Positions 18,641-29,386 of a stretch of DNA of 39,545 nucleotides are shown here, piece after piece. The position numbers and the translations under genes were made by a program. The notes under the pieces are model-generated. The model saw nothing but the letters and a program-made list of their open reading frames with translations, searched no databases and was not told the origin of the DNA. The stretch spans positions 1 to 39,545 of the forward strand of contig JALBYF010000105.1 of the NCBI GenBank assembly GCA_023212725.1, given 5' to 3'. The first letter of the stretch is position 1. Each line of letters starts with the position of its first letter. The stretch comes from Tranzscheliella williamsii (taxonomy: Eukaryota > Basidiomycota > Ustilaginomycetes > Ustilaginales > Ustilaginaceae).

Positions 18641-20833
18641 TTAGGTATCGATGCCGAGTTCGCGCTGGAGGTGCCTGCTGGGGCGGTAGCCTGCGTCGTG
18701 CATGTCGTCGAGGACGGCGGGGAGGCGGGGGTCGTTGGCGGCGGCGCACCTGCGGAGGAGGGCTTCGTAGGACTTGCGTGTGGGGACGAGCGCGTTGTGT
18801 TTGGCCTCCTCGATAAACGCGAAGGCGTCTTCGTAGGTGGGGTGGGTGAGGCAGAGGAGGACGAGACGTTCGTAGGTGGTGGGGGTGGGGCGGAGGCGGA
18901 GGGCGTTGAGGTCGCGGAGGAGCGACTTGCCCAGGTCGCGGTCGCGGGCGTCAATGCAGGCGCTGAAGAGCGCGTGGAAGGTGTCCAGGCTTGGCTGGAG
19001 GCGGGCTGGCTGGTGCGGGAGGCGCGGGGCGGGGGGGTGGAGGGAAGGGATGCGGCGGTAGAGCGCGAGTGCCTGGGGCATGTCGCGCATCCAGACGGCA
19101 GCGGCCAGCACGGCGTCCACAACCTGGATGCTGGTGCCCGTGGCCGCGTCGGCGCCGGCTGCATCGACCGCCGCAACGGCGCGCGCGAGCGCCGCTGCGT
19201 CCGGGTAGATCGCCGTGCTCAGCCGCGCCGTCGTCCAGCGCGTCACGCCCAGCCCGCGCGCCTGCAGCATCCGCACCGTCCGCAGCGCTCCCACAAAGTC
19301 GCCCGCACTGCACTGCGCCTCAAACAGCGCCGCCAGATGCCACTCCTGCAGCTCCCGCCGCCGCACCGCCCTCCGCCCCCCCTCGCCCTCGCCCTCCCCC
19401 GCGCCCGCGTCTGGCCCGCCGGCAGGATCAAAGAGCGGATCAATATGCCGCAAACAAACCGTCGCCATCTGGACACTGCCCTCCTTGGCCGCAAGCGCAA
19501 GCACGCCGAGCACCAGCCCTTCATCCGGCGGCAAGAGTCCCTTGACCACCGCACGATGCCACGCCAGCTCTACCCCCGGCAGATAGCCCCCCTCGGCACA
19601 GCTACGCAGGATGGACATCCAGACACTCGGCGCCAGCCTACGTGCGACGTAGCCGCGGACGTGTGGTGCCGGCGCGACCGAGCGCGCGGACCGCTCGTAG
19701 CGAAGCCCGCCCTGCTCAGCCTGCTCGGCCAGCTCGACGGCAATGCGGAACTCGTTGCTGTGAAGACAGAGGCCGACAAGCCGCGAAAGCGACTCGTGCG
19801 GCAGGCTGTGGCCCAGCCGAAAGCAGGTCGAGCCCAGAAGGAGCGCATATTCAAGGTTGTGCGTCTGGCATGCCTCGTCGATCAGGTGGGCACAGGTGGT
19901 GGCATTCCAGTTGCGCACGTGCCGCCACGGCAACTGGAGCTCGTGGGAGCCAGACACGGCCGCATCGTCGGCGTGCAAGAGCAGGTCAGAGAGCTGATTC
20001 GTCAATGACGGCTCCGATGGCTCGGTGGGCTGCTGCGGAGAGAGGCGGGCTATGCGTTGGAGAATGTCGTCTGTAGCACTGGTGTTGGCAGAGACGACAG
20101 CCGCCTGAAGAAGACAGTTGAGGGAGTCGATGCATTCGGGAAAACCGCAGCGGAGCATGTCGTCGAAGACGGATTGCGCCTCTGGAAGCTGCCCATGATA
20201 GCTTAAAGAACGCATGAGGGCGAGAAAGACGACCTTCTCTTCGGGCTTGAAGTGAACGTGGGAGGGAGAGCGCGGATGCTGCATCTTTTGCTTGCGCTCT
20301 CGGATCAGGCTGCAGAGGCGGATGGCGTGAGTTGGGTTGTGGTCATTGGCAGCGTTGGCAAGGCTGGTGTAGAGCTGCTTCAGCTCGGGATCGCTGGTGG
20401 CGTTGCGAAGGCTGGCGACGTAGTGCGTGGCAGAGGAGGACGAAGAGGAAGGCAGATGATCGCCCTTGCCCTCAAGGGGGCCTTTGCGGAGCTTGACGTG
20501 ATGAAAGAGCGGTGCAGCATGCGGATTTGGGCGCTCTGACGCTTTGGAAGCAGGATAGATGGAACGCGAAGCTGTTCTGCTGCGAGTGGAGCCAGAAGAA
20601 GCGGAAGACGACGGAGGGGTAGTAGACGACGAGGCGTGGCGCTGAAGGGGAAGGGAACAACCGACACGCGAGCAGCCAAGCAGCTGTGAATCAGAGGCCG
20701 TGACAGCGCGGCCGACGAGAAGGCGAGCGGATGTACTGCCTGCGCGACCGAACATGTTGATGGTCGCGGTCGTTGGATGGGATCCGCCGGGTGAGAAGAA
20801 AGAGGCCTCATAATTGACAGCCTTTCTCAACAT
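18641..20833 (-). CDS. Pentatricopeptide-repeat (PPR) protein, probably mitochondrial
   Basis: 730 residues. Three tandem PPR motifs are clear at the C-terminus (about 618-652, 653-687, 688-720), each starting with a TF/TY/SY-type helix and ending near RP-T or VPT. Weaker helical repeat-like stretches lie earlier, for example AEAQSVFDDMLRCGF. Such proteins usually bind organellar RNA. The first ATG is 20833. A second in-frame ATG at 20755 (MFGRAGSTSARLLVGRAV) starts a Ser/Arg-rich, acid-poor segment that looks more like a mitochondrial presequence, so the true start may be there, giving 704 residues. The RNA target is unknown and no specific yeast counterpart is recognised. Its stop lies 165 bp from the stop of the KH gene (convergent). 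Confidence 0.82.
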   Translation of the reverse strand: MLRKAVNYEASFFSPGGSHPTTATINMFGRAGSTSARLLVGRAVTASDSQLLGCSRVGCSLPLQRHASSSTTPPSSSASSGSTRSRTASRSIYPASKASERPNPHAAPLFHHVKLRKGPLEGKGDHLPSSSSSSATHYVASLRNATSDPELKQLYTSLANAANDHNPTHAIRLCSLIRERKQKMQHPRSPSHVHFKPEEKVVFLALMRSLSYHGQLPEAQSVFDDMLRCGFPECIDSLNCLLQAAVVSANTSATDDILQRIARLSPQQPTEPSEPSLTNQLSDLLLHADDAAVSGSHELQLPWRHVRNWNATTCAHLIDEACQTHNLEYALLLGSTCFRLGHSLPHESLSRLVGLCLHSNEFRIAVELAEQAEQGGLRYERSARSVAPAPHVRGYVARRLAPSVWMSILRSCAEGGYLPGVELAWHRAVVKGLLPPDEGLVLGVLALAAKEGSVQMATVCLRHIDPLFDPAGGPDAGAGEGEGEGGRRAVRRRELQEWHLAALFEAQCSAGDFVGALRTVRMLQARGLGVTRWTTARLSTAIYPDAAALARAVAAVDAAGADAATGTSIQVVDAVLAAAVWMRDMPQALALYRRIPSLHPPAPRLPHQPARLQPSLDTFHALFSACIDARDRDLGKSLLRDLNALRLRPTPTTYERLVLLCLTHPTYEDAFAFIEEAKHNALVPTRKSYEALLRRCAAANDPRLPAVLDDMHDAGYRPSRHLQRELGIDT

Positions 20834-23800
20834 TTACCAGTTTCGATATATTCAACACTTCCGAATTCCGATGTATGAGTGGGTGAGTAACCTAACATAA
20901 TTTTTCTTGAAAAGTACACTCTAACATCCCTTTTTCACCTTCTTCCGGCCGTAGTAGTATAGCATTGCCCCAATGCGGCCGGCATGAATCTGCACAATCG
21001 GTCCCGTCCCATCCGCACCGCTCCGACTCAGCACCGTGGATGTCTTCCACATCGTCTCCTCGGGGCGAGCTTCGGTGCGGCGACCTTGCCGATACACCTT
21101 GCCGAGCAGCGTGCCTTACACCATGCCGTGCACCTTTCTGCGAAACGTGCCGTGCGCCTCGGCAAGTAACGGCGGCACCAGTGCGTGCATCCCGTGTTTC
21201 AAGGGTGAGGTGGCATGCCCAACCTCGTCCGGGCAGCACCGCCTTGCTGAGTAGATTGTCGCTTGCACTGCTCTGCTGGACACCAGCACTGACCGGATGA
21301 ACAGAGCATATGCATTCGGAATCCCGGGTCGGCCAGGAGAAGCACTGCTTGGTGTAGAAATCAGATTGGCAGCCAAGTCAGCTGATTGTCCAAGGAGCAG
21401 ATCAAGAGGATAGACAGGGCGCGGAGCGGATAGGTCCTCCTCCTGCGGTTGGCAGTTCCAGTGAGAAGCCAAGCAATGTACCCTGCCGCAGCGCGAAGTA
21501 GCTCCGAACAGCAGAGTCGAGCCACGTGCTGCCACGAACCGGCAACCTTAAGCCGCTTTTCCTGCCCCACATACAGAGCCTTGCTACACCACGGGCTCAG
21601 CATGAAGATGAAGCGAGAGCATGCCTCGACGGACTTGCGTCCCCCCACGCGAGAGACCCTGCCGAGGGCGACCACGCTGCCGAGCAGTGGAGCAACGGCC
21701 ACGGCCAGACATGGACCATTCGTTGGCGGTGCTCCGCGTATCGACCAACATCTCCGTGGATTTGTCAACCGCGGCACATCGCACCCATGTTGGTGGACGG
21801 CATGAAACGGGAGTACTGTGACTGTGATTGGGATTCAACAAAGCATGTTAGACCGGTGCCCGAACGCAAGTAGGACGACGAGCTAGGTGCCACTGACCGA
21901 GCCCGCACAACACTCAGACGTTCCGACATTGCGGCGAGCGAGTTGCCACAGGCGTCGCCCTGGCTACCTGAATGGGGACCGGCGGAAAGCGGACGATAAA
22001 GGAGGAAGCGACGAGGCGCAAAACGGCGCAGAAGGAACTCAAGGGGCTCTTGCAGAGGGTCGCCACCGCACTCCGCTGATCATCTGGGAGTGCGCTGCCG
22101 AGACGAATATTCGGTCGCCGAGAATCGAAGCACAGCAGACCTAGGAACCAAGGCGCGAGCAATCCCCAAGAACGACGACCAGATGCATACTGCAGATTCA
22201 CATTGGCCTCGCTACATGCAGGCAGCGCTTTGCGGTCGCCGTGCAGAGTTTCGATAGCAAGAAACTCACCTTCGGCGATCGCTATTCAAGCAGGCCTACT
22301 GTGCGGGTTTCCAAAAAGGCTTTGCGTGCGTCATACCATGTCGAATCCTCAGACGGCCACGCCCGCAGCTTCAACATTCGGACCTGCCATCACTATGCAC
22401 GAACGGGTATACATACGCAGACCCTTCGCACCGTCTCTGTAGACATTGCCGTCCGGCCACTGGTGTCGGTGCGACACCAATTGCATCGGTCACTGCCGCT
22501 AGTGTCACTAGGCTATTCGTCATTCACCGCTCTCCTCTTCTCACCCAATCATTTGGCTGCTGAGGGGTGCAGGCGTTCAGGACGATCAACTGGCTTTGCG
22601 CCTTGTCGCAATTTCCAATGTCCAACACAATCAAGCTGAAGTACGCCAGTCTCTCAGCCCGGAATGCTCCCCGATCCCTGTCTTACATTGTAGATGGCGC
22701 TATCCGGACGAGTGCACATCCCATGGAAGGTGGCCATGGCGTCATCACCTGTGACCTCTAAACTCTGGTCGGCGAGGCTTACAGCGCACGGCAAGCAAGG
22801 GCGGTTTGTAGTCACAGCGTCTGACAACGCAAACTCCAAGATCGCGCAGTCGCATCGGAATTACGGCCAGATTTCTCCGGCTGTCCAGTCAACGGCCTTT
22901 AGCTGGCCCTCCTACCGAAGCCAACCTCAACGTCCGCTTCGGAGTTACAATCCGCTATGTCCAACTCAATCGGTTTCAGCATAACCCTCTGTTCGGCATC
23001 CACCCACCGCCAGCCAGCAAAATGCCTTGGAAGCGGGCGCTCAACTCTGCGCGCCAGATCCACTTTCCAGCGGTAATGGAGACAACCCTAACCCTCATCG
23101 CCCTCCGTCCAGTTGGGGTCGATCAAGGCGCCAGATCGGCTTGCTAGCAGCTCGGCTTTCCAGCTCCGCTCTCAAGCTCTGCTCCTCAGCTTTGCTCCTC
23201 GGGATGGCCTTTTCGGACTGTAGAACACGGCTTTGCATCCTACTCTTCGAAAATATGACGCTTTCCCACAGTCAAACAGGCTAAGGGTGTTGGTGGGAGT
23301 CGCCTTGGACGCAGTCAGAGCACTTCGAGCGGTTGCAAGAGCAGTGCACCTTCCATGAATGCACATTCTTGTTGCTTGTCCGCCGGATGAAATTCCCGGG
23401 TGGAAGCGCGTTGGCGAGCTGTAGCCAGGCATGACACCACGGACTTCGGCAGCTGCACCACTCCTTCAGGGTGGGCGACGGGTCCTGCACGGCTTTGCAC
23501 CGCAACTGACACTGCCTTTTTCCCAAGCTTAGCCCTCGTGCCCTCTGACAGCCGTTGCAGCCGCCATTCTGAGCCGCCTTCCGCACCAACCGAGGTTTCA
23601 TCACTATCGTTGCGTTGCCTCCCTTTGTGATTGTCAAGTGCGCAGCTCTTTTCGAAGCCCGTCGTCGAGCTCGCTTGTGGCTCCTATCGTGGCCCATACC
23701 AATATCAACATCTGACGGGTATCAACTGCAGCATCTACACTAGCCCGCTTTGCTCCATCTCCGCTTTCGGATGCTTCGGGTTCTTTGTACGGCCCCGCCT

Positions 23801-24405
23801 GTGCCGCGGGTGCCCTTCCCCCAGTCCACGTATGCCTCTTGTGCATGGTTGTCCTGGCGAAAAGGAACGACCGCCCGCAGACTCCTTCCCGCCAGTGTTT
23901 ACTGACGCATTTTAAGTGCCACATTCTCAGTCTAGGCATGGTAGTTTGGCAATGTGCCTTCTCTCGTCGCGATAAAGGGGGGAGAGGCCGGTCTGCTTCT
24001 GAGTTCTGGCCACTTCCGGCAGTAGGCGGTCGAAGGCCGTCGTCGGATTCTTCTGCAAGCCCGCCCGTGGAGTCGCATGGCTTGTCGGCCGTCGGAGCTA
24101 AGTTCCTTGCCCTGTGTGCTTGCCCTCTCCCTCCTCCAGCCGGCCCGGCTGCCCAGAGAAAGTATATTACTAGCTAAGCAGTGTCCAGCCCCTACGGGCC
24201 TGGCCGCATCTTCTCTTGACATGCATCCCGCACCATGCAGCTAGGCCCCCGTCTATAGCCACTTGTCTGCACCTTCACTGTTCTGTCTTGCTGAACCAGC
24301 AGTGTTCAGCGTTGTCGTTCCACCTCGACCGGCGCGCTCGTGTTTGCCCGCCTGTCGAACTTGTCGAGCCCGCACTGGCACATCCGCAACTGCGCCATCA
24401 GTACC
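20834..24405. other. 3.6-kb region with no supported gene
   Basis: Upstream of both the PPR gene and the bZIP gene. All open frames are under about 160 residues, overlap on both strands and resemble nothing I recognise. There are no terminal repeats, tRNA boxes or long tandem repeats visible by eye. A long regulatory upstream region of the transcription factor, a long noncoding RNA, or decayed mobile DNA are all possible. Confidence 0.45.
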
Positions 24406-25935
24406 ATGCGATCTGGTGCTACCGCCGGGCTCACGCCGCAGCAGCTGCTGGACCGTCGCCGGGCGCAGAACAAGCTTGCACAGCGGCGGTTCAGGGAAAA
24501 GGCCAAGCTGGCGCGCAAGGGCAGTAGTGCCTCGTGCGCGTCCTCCTGCCCCTCGCTCGCCGATGCGGATGCGCCCGGCCGCTCCGACCGCGCGCGCTCC
24601 TCTGACGACTCGCTGGCATCGGACGTCACCGCCTTGGCTTTCTCCTCAGCGTCGTCAGCATCATCGTCGTCATCGGTCTCGTCGTACTCGGCGCCGACCT
24701 CGCCCCATGTCGACGCCAAGACCGCGCCCTCGGTGACGATGCCCCACTTTTCCAGCGATGAGCTTGGTTCGCTGTCGACATCACCCATCGCGCTGCGCTT
24801 CGAAGCGGTGGATCTGTCTCCCAAGCCGCTGCCGGGCGGAAGCAGCTTGTCGGCGCCGCCTGTGGGCGAGGTGACCTATGCACAGCTCGCCACGAGCGCA
24901 GCGCCAGGGCTGCCGATGCGGCTTGAGCTTACCAGCTGTGGGTTGCTCTCGGATCCGTTCCTGACGAGCCAGCCGCTGTCGAGCCCGTCGTCGTTGCTGG
25001 GGCTGGCGGCGATGCCGTTGTCGTACGTCGATATGGCGTCGTGGGCGGCGGGCAGTGCGCCGTCGGCCTTCTCGCAGGCGGCGCTGGCCGACCCGCTCGC
25101 CGCGCCGGTGCAGGGCTTTGAACATCTGCTCGACACGGCACACGCCCAGCCGAGCGCGTCACCGGCACTCTCGTCGTTGCCGTCCGAGACGTCGCGGGAC
25201 GGGTTGTCGCCGTGTGCGCCGAGCACGATGCGGTGCGGCGGGACGCTCGCGATTGCAGCGCAGCCGCTCGCCACCGCCGCGGCTGCGATGGTCGAGCGGC
25301 TCACGCGCGCCAAGCCCCCCGCCAGCTCGTCCACCGCCGCGGCCCAGTGCGAGCTGCTAGAGCAGTTTCAGCTCGACGATCTGCTCGATGGCACCGAGTA
25401 CGGCGCGTATCTGGAACGCTCCGCTGATGCACCCCGCGCCGACGCCGCCGCGCGTGCGCTAGCCTCCGGCCGCGGAGTCCCCGCCAACATGCTCCCCACC
25501 GCAGAACAGATGGTGTACGCGCACCGCACGTACCTCGACATCTGTCTGCCGTGGCCGTCGGTGCGCGCGCGCGTGCTGCAGCTCGCCCTCACGCGCCAGA
25601 TGTGCGAGGAGGAACTCGCGCTCGACATCCTCGCCTCCCTCCTCGCCCCCGTCCAGCACCCCACCTTCACCGTCTACGGCGACGACCCCCTCGATCCAGA
25701 CGCCTGGGAACTCGACCACCACTTCGCCGCAAAGTGGCACGCCCTCTTCGACGACTCCATCCTCCGCCGCTCCAACTGGTGGCGTCGCCAGCGCGGCCTC
25801 CCCCACCACCCACCCGCGCCTCCCCCCGGCCTCGGCTCCGGCTCCCCCCTCGCCGCCCGCACCACCCTCGCCGCACTCCGGCCCCCCTCGCCATATTCCC
25901 TACCGCCCCTCACCCCGCTCTCGCCTGTACGCTAG
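24406..25935 (+). CDS. bZIP transcription factor with C-terminal DUF3425 domain
   Basis: 509 residues. A bZIP basic region RRRAQNKLAQRRFREKAK (about 17-34), with the N-x2-A-Q-x2-F-R pattern of fungal AP-1/Yap-like factors, sits at the very N-terminus. No heptad leucines follow it, so the dimerisation zipper is short or absent, as in many DUF3425-type bZIP proteins. A long Ser/Ala/Pro-rich middle, with an acidic stretch near QFQLDDLLDGTEYG, may activate transcription. DUF3425 is recognised at about 360-465 by DICLPWPSVRARVLQ, the P-x-D-P-x-AWELDHHFAAKWHALFD region and SNWWRRQRG. The frame is open to a GTG at 24340. The first ATG is 24406 (context TACCATGC), which keeps the whole basic region. 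Targets are unknown. The last 100 or so codons are extremely C-rich. Confidence 0.85.
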   Translation: MRSGATAGLTPQQLLDRRRAQNKLAQRRFREKAKLARKGSSASCASSCPSLADADAPGRSDRARSSDDSLASDVTALAFSSASSASSSSSVSSYSAPTSPHVDAKTAPSVTMPHFSSDELGSLSTSPIALRFEAVDLSPKPLPGGSSLSAPPVGEVTYAQLATSAAPGLPMRLELTSCGLLSDPFLTSQPLSSPSSLLGLAAMPLSYVDMASWAAGSAPSAFSQAALADPLAAPVQGFEHLLDTAHAQPSASPALSSLPSETSRDGLSPCAPSTMRCGGTLAIAAQPLATAAAAMVERLTRAKPPASSSTAAAQCELLEQFQLDDLLDGTEYGAYLERSADAPRADAAARALASGRGVPANMLPTAEQMVYAHRTYLDICLPWPSVRARVLQLALTRQMCEEELALDILASLLAPVQHPTFTVYGDDPLDPDAWELDHHFAAKWHALFDDSILRRSNWWRRQRGLPHHPPAPPPGLGSGSPLAARTTLAALRPPSPYSLPPLTPLSPVR

Positions 25936-26227
25936 CCACCACCACCGCACACCTTGTATCATAGCCTCGACACCTGAGCCCACGCTCCCGTCACCGACCC
26001 TGTAATGTACTGCCCGGATCCGACCGCGCTCCCCACTGTGCGAGACACGCTTGTTTGTCCTGCCGGTCCCCTTACCGCATCGTCTCTTAGCGCCGCCTCG
26101 CCGATCCGCCCTGCACAGCCTTTAGCGGGATAGGGCTCTGGCGTTGAAATGCGTGGTATATTGTAACGAGACGCTACGAGATGCTACGGGACATGCTGGA
26201 GAGGGGCAGTTAGGCTGGGAAGGCACA
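25936..26227. other. Convergent gap, bZIP / siderophore transporter
   Basis: About 290 bases between two stop codons. It should hold both 3' ends; nothing else is seen. Confidence 0.4.
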
Positions 26228-29200
26228 CTAGGGCTGCGTGCTGGAGGCGGAGGCCTCGCGAGAGGAGTGGGGCCGGTCGCGGGGGCGGTGCTTTCGGTGG
26301 CCTGACAGGGCGGTGGCGGGAGCGCTATGGCGCTGGCGCGAGGTGGAGCGGGCACGGCGTGCGTGCGGAGCGGCGGGTGCGTCGCCCAGCCCCAACCCGA
26401 ATGCAAGGTCTGCGTGGCCGGCGCGCACCTCAAGCGGCGACGACGGCCGGCTGATCGACAGCAACGAAGGCCGCCGCCGCACGCCGCGCTCGCCCTTGCG
26501 CGAGCCGTGATGGTGCACCGGCCCGTGAACGTCCGGCAACGACGCATCCGGGATCGCAAGCCCGAAAAAGACCGCCGGCACCAGCACCACCGTAGCCGTC
26601 ACGCTAAGCAGCCGCATCACGTCTACCCACGCGCGGATGATCGCCGTCCGCTCAAAGCTTCCGAGTGGATAGCTCAACGCCTTCTGCAGGCTGCCGTAGA
26701 CGAGCTTCAGCTCATCTGCGTCCATCTCGGGCAGGTTGGCCGCCAACTTGGATGGCAGATACGTTTGGAACATCCACCCCGCTGTCGCCGAGCCGATCGC
26801 CGCTCCAATCTCGGTGGTCAACAGCTCGAGCGCCGTGACGATGGCAACGTCGGCATGGCGCACCGTTACCTGGACAGCCACCTGCATCGTGATCGCGATC
26901 GAGCCTCCGCCGATGCCCTGCAGTAGCTGGCACAGGACGAGCATATACGTCGGATCATCGGCGGTGCGGAACCGGATCATCAGCGTCACCCCGATCAGCC
27001 GTACGATCAGACCGATGACCAGAAGCGTCTTGTACCGGCGCGTCATGGCCATCAGGGAGCCCACGATGATCCCGGTTATCGTCGAGGTGACATTCTGCGT
27101 GGTAGCAAAGTAGCCGGTCCTGGTCTGGTCCCATCCTTTGAGGATCTGGACAAAGCTTGACAGGAACGTCCACGAAATGTAGAACGAGGCAAAATCGAGG
27201 ATGCCCACCACGCAGGTGCAGACTACCGCTGAATTTGCTAGGAACTGGTACGGCAGAATCGGGACCGGCGCCCTGGTCTCCCACCATGCGAAGAGGACGA
27301 GCAGAGCTGCGCCGGCCAGGATAAAGGTGGCCATCGGCACGCCGGCCGGCCGCTCACCGTGACCGGCCAAGGTGAGCGGAAGCAAAATGAGAAGCCAGCC
27401 TCCCGTAAAGAGAATCAAGCCGAGGATGTCGAGCTCTTTGGCTAGTTGCCGCAGGGCGTCCTTCCAAGCTTTGTCGCTGAGAGGACTCTTGACGGCCAAA
27501 CCGGCGCGTCGTGCTCGCCGTTGGCCCACGGCAAGCGTAATAAGCAGCGGCGTGGCGGAGAGTGGGACCAGGATGGTCCAGATGGCAAATCCCAATCGCC
27601 ACCCGCCGTTGCGCATGACGAGGTCCACCATTGGCCCGGCAACGGCAAAATTGATGAGAAATGGCAGGTTGACGATCCCAATGACGAGACCACGCCACTT
27701 GGCCGTGGTTGTATCCGCAATGATAATGGACTGCAGCACCTGGACGCCCGTGTTACCGGCTGACTGGAGACAGATGCCGCCGATCAGCGATCGCAACGAT
27801 CCGGTCGAGGCTACTATCAGGTAGCCACAGACGTAAAAGAGTAACGAGAGCGCATAGGCCTGAGGACGCCCGATAACATCAGAGAGCTTGGCGATAGGCG
27901 GCTTTGCGATCGCATAGATCATCTGCTGAACGATTGCCACCGTGCTGAAGGAGGCCAAGGCGCCATACTCGCTGCAGGCAAAGTTGAGATAGAGATAGCC
28001 GGTGTTGGAGTCGAGCGAGGTGATGTAGGCGACGCAGAAGATGGCCGAATAGACGACGAAATACAGCTTCCGTCGTCTCCGCCAGAGGACGCGCGGGTCC
28101 TCCAGATCTGGACCGTGGTGCGGGTCGAGGTTTTTGATGAGGGGTTGGGATTCGAACTCGCCGGCATACTCTTGGTTCGGCTCGTCCCTGTCGTACCACG
28201 ACACTCTTGGTCGTTCTGAGGCCGCTAGCGATTGAGAGGAGCGCTTGTTGGCGAGTAGCAATTTGCCTCCTCTTTGAGCGGCCTGCTTGGCGTTCCATGT
28301 AGCCGCCATACGGGTGAAAGACGACTTGGGTGGGGAAGTCTGTTCGAAGCTGACACGAGACGGTAAGCCGGGTCTTGCCACGGACTCGGGAGAAGACGCG
28401 GCGCGCAGGCTCGAAACCGATCCTTGGTCGACACTAGGAACTTGCTGAACGGCGGCTGACGGATCTGTGGATAGACTTGGGCCAGGCGGAGTGTCGACTA
28501 GTGCCTCTTCTGGGATGATGTAGGCTTCCGCCTCGGCCGCGTCTGGACCGGATTGCGGACGTGCGTAAGCGGTTGCAGACGCCACGTTTGCGGTCGCCAG
28601 GACAGACGGCGGGATATTCATGAAGGAGACCGGAGAATCTTGACCAGGATGCGTTTGCGGAGCGTTCGATTGTCGGTAGAACCTGTCGGTCGAGGTGGAC
28701 GATGCTGAAGCGTTGAGATGAGGATGCTGCGGCTCACGTTGGGACCTCGGCGGAAGGAAGCTTCCGCCGGGAGGAAAGACAATGTAGAAAGAGCCGGCTC
28801 CGCAGCGCCCATGGGTGCTGTACATGTGGTCTTCCAGCTGCCGGAGGTTCCTCAGGTTGGCTTTGAAAGCCACATCGAGAAGATCACCAACGATGGGAAC
28901 GAGACCGATGAGGCAGTCGAGGACGACGTTGACAAGCATCCAAAAAAGAACTTGAATGGGCAGGCCGAACAGAGAGCACAGGTAGACTTGGTAGATGCCG
29001 AGGAGAAGACCTAGATAGTCGCCGACACCGGGAATGACGCCAAGGATGGAATCAATGCCGATGTTGAAGGGGAGGAGTCTGGTGGTGAGGAGGGGGAGAG
29101 CGTCGAGATACCAGGCGACGGTGCGAATGTGGTTGTAGAGTCTCTGTGCATCGGCATTGCTGGTGGGACTGCGGAGCGGAGCGGCATACTGCGGCTTGAA

Positions 29201-29386
29201 AGCAGACAAGCTGTCGGCGTGTGGCGAGGTGCGAGGCGGGTAGAAAGTAGCATCGTCGTCCTGGTGGTCTGCATCGATGACGGTAGGACGAAAGGGCCGC
29301 GTCGAGGCTGGGCGCTGGGAATGGTCGATGTTGAAAGCCAATTGGATGGTCTTGTTGAAGACGTATCGTAGCGCTGAGGAGATCAT
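26228..29386 (-). CDS. DUF4112 module joined to an MFS siderophore-iron transporter
   Basis: A continuous 1052-residue frame with two parts. Residues about 86-186 are a DUF4112 domain: VAWYLDALPLL, then DSILGVIPGVGDYLGLLLG, a membrane segment, GLVPIVGDLLDVAFKANLRN and LRQLEDH. After about 250 Ser/Pro-rich residues, a major facilitator domain runs from about 439 to 955. Its first helices (VYSAIFCVAYITSLDS, SEYGALASFSTVAIVQQMIY, AKLSDVIGRPQAY) and the closing YPLGSFERTAIIRAW region match fungal Sit/Arn ferric-siderophore transporters, which have 14 helices. The frame extends to TTG at 29401; the first ATG is 29386. It could be a true fusion or two genes in one frame, with the transporter starting at Met 28621 or 28309. 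Divergent from the DUF1275 gene, with a palindromic double GATA site between them. Confidence 0.82.
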   Translation of the reverse strand: MISSALRYVFNKTIQLAFNIDHSQRPASTRPFRPTVIDADHQDDDATFYPPRTSPHADSLSAFKPQYAAPLRSPTSNADAQRLYNHIRTVAWYLDALPLLTTRLLPFNIGIDSILGVIPGVGDYLGLLLGIYQVYLCSLFGLPIQVLFWMLVNVVLDCLIGLVPIVGDLLDVAFKANLRNLRQLEDHMYSTHGRCGAGSFYIVFPPGGSFLPPRSQREPQHPHLNASASSTSTDRFYRQSNAPQTHPGQDSPVSFMNIPPSVLATANVASATAYARPQSGPDAAEAEAYIIPEEALVDTPPGPSLSTDPSAAVQQVPSVDQGSVSSLRAASSPESVARPGLPSRVSFEQTSPPKSSFTRMAATWNAKQAAQRGGKLLLANKRSSQSLAASERPRVSWYDRDEPNQEYAGEFESQPLIKNLDPHHGPDLEDPRVLWRRRRKLYFVVYSAIFCVAYITSLDSNTGYLYLNFACSEYGALASFSTVAIVQQMIYAIAKPPIAKLSDVIGRPQAYALSLLFYVCGYLIVASTGSLRSLIGGICLQSAGNTGVQVLQSIIIADTTTAKWRGLVIGIVNLPFLINFAVAGPMVDLVMRNGGWRLGFAIWTILVPLSATPLLITLAVGQRRARRAGLAVKSPLSDKAWKDALRQLAKELDILGLILFTGGWLLILLPLTLAGHGERPAGVPMATFILAGAALLVLFAWWETRAPVPILPYQFLANSAVVCTCVVGILDFASFYISWTFLSSFVQILKGWDQTRTGYFATTQNVTSTITGIIVGSLMAMTRRYKTLLVIGLIVRLIGVTLMIRFRTADDPTYMLVLCQLLQGIGGGSIAITMQVAVQVTVRHADVAIVTALELLTTEIGAAIGSATAGWMFQTYLPSKLAANLPEMDADELKLVYGSLQKALSYPLGSFERTAIIRAWVDVMRLLSVTATVVLVPAVFFGLAIPDASLPDVHGPVHHHGSRKGERGVRRRPSLLSISRPSSPLEVRAGHADLAFGLGLGDAPAAPHARRARSTSRQRHSAPATALSGHRKHRPRDRPHSSREASASSTQP

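Noticed and set aside
18488..20008. 506-residue plus-strand frame opposite the PPR gene
   Set aside because: Low-complexity Arg/Gly/Val content with no family resemblance; the minus frame has PPR repeats and a presequence.
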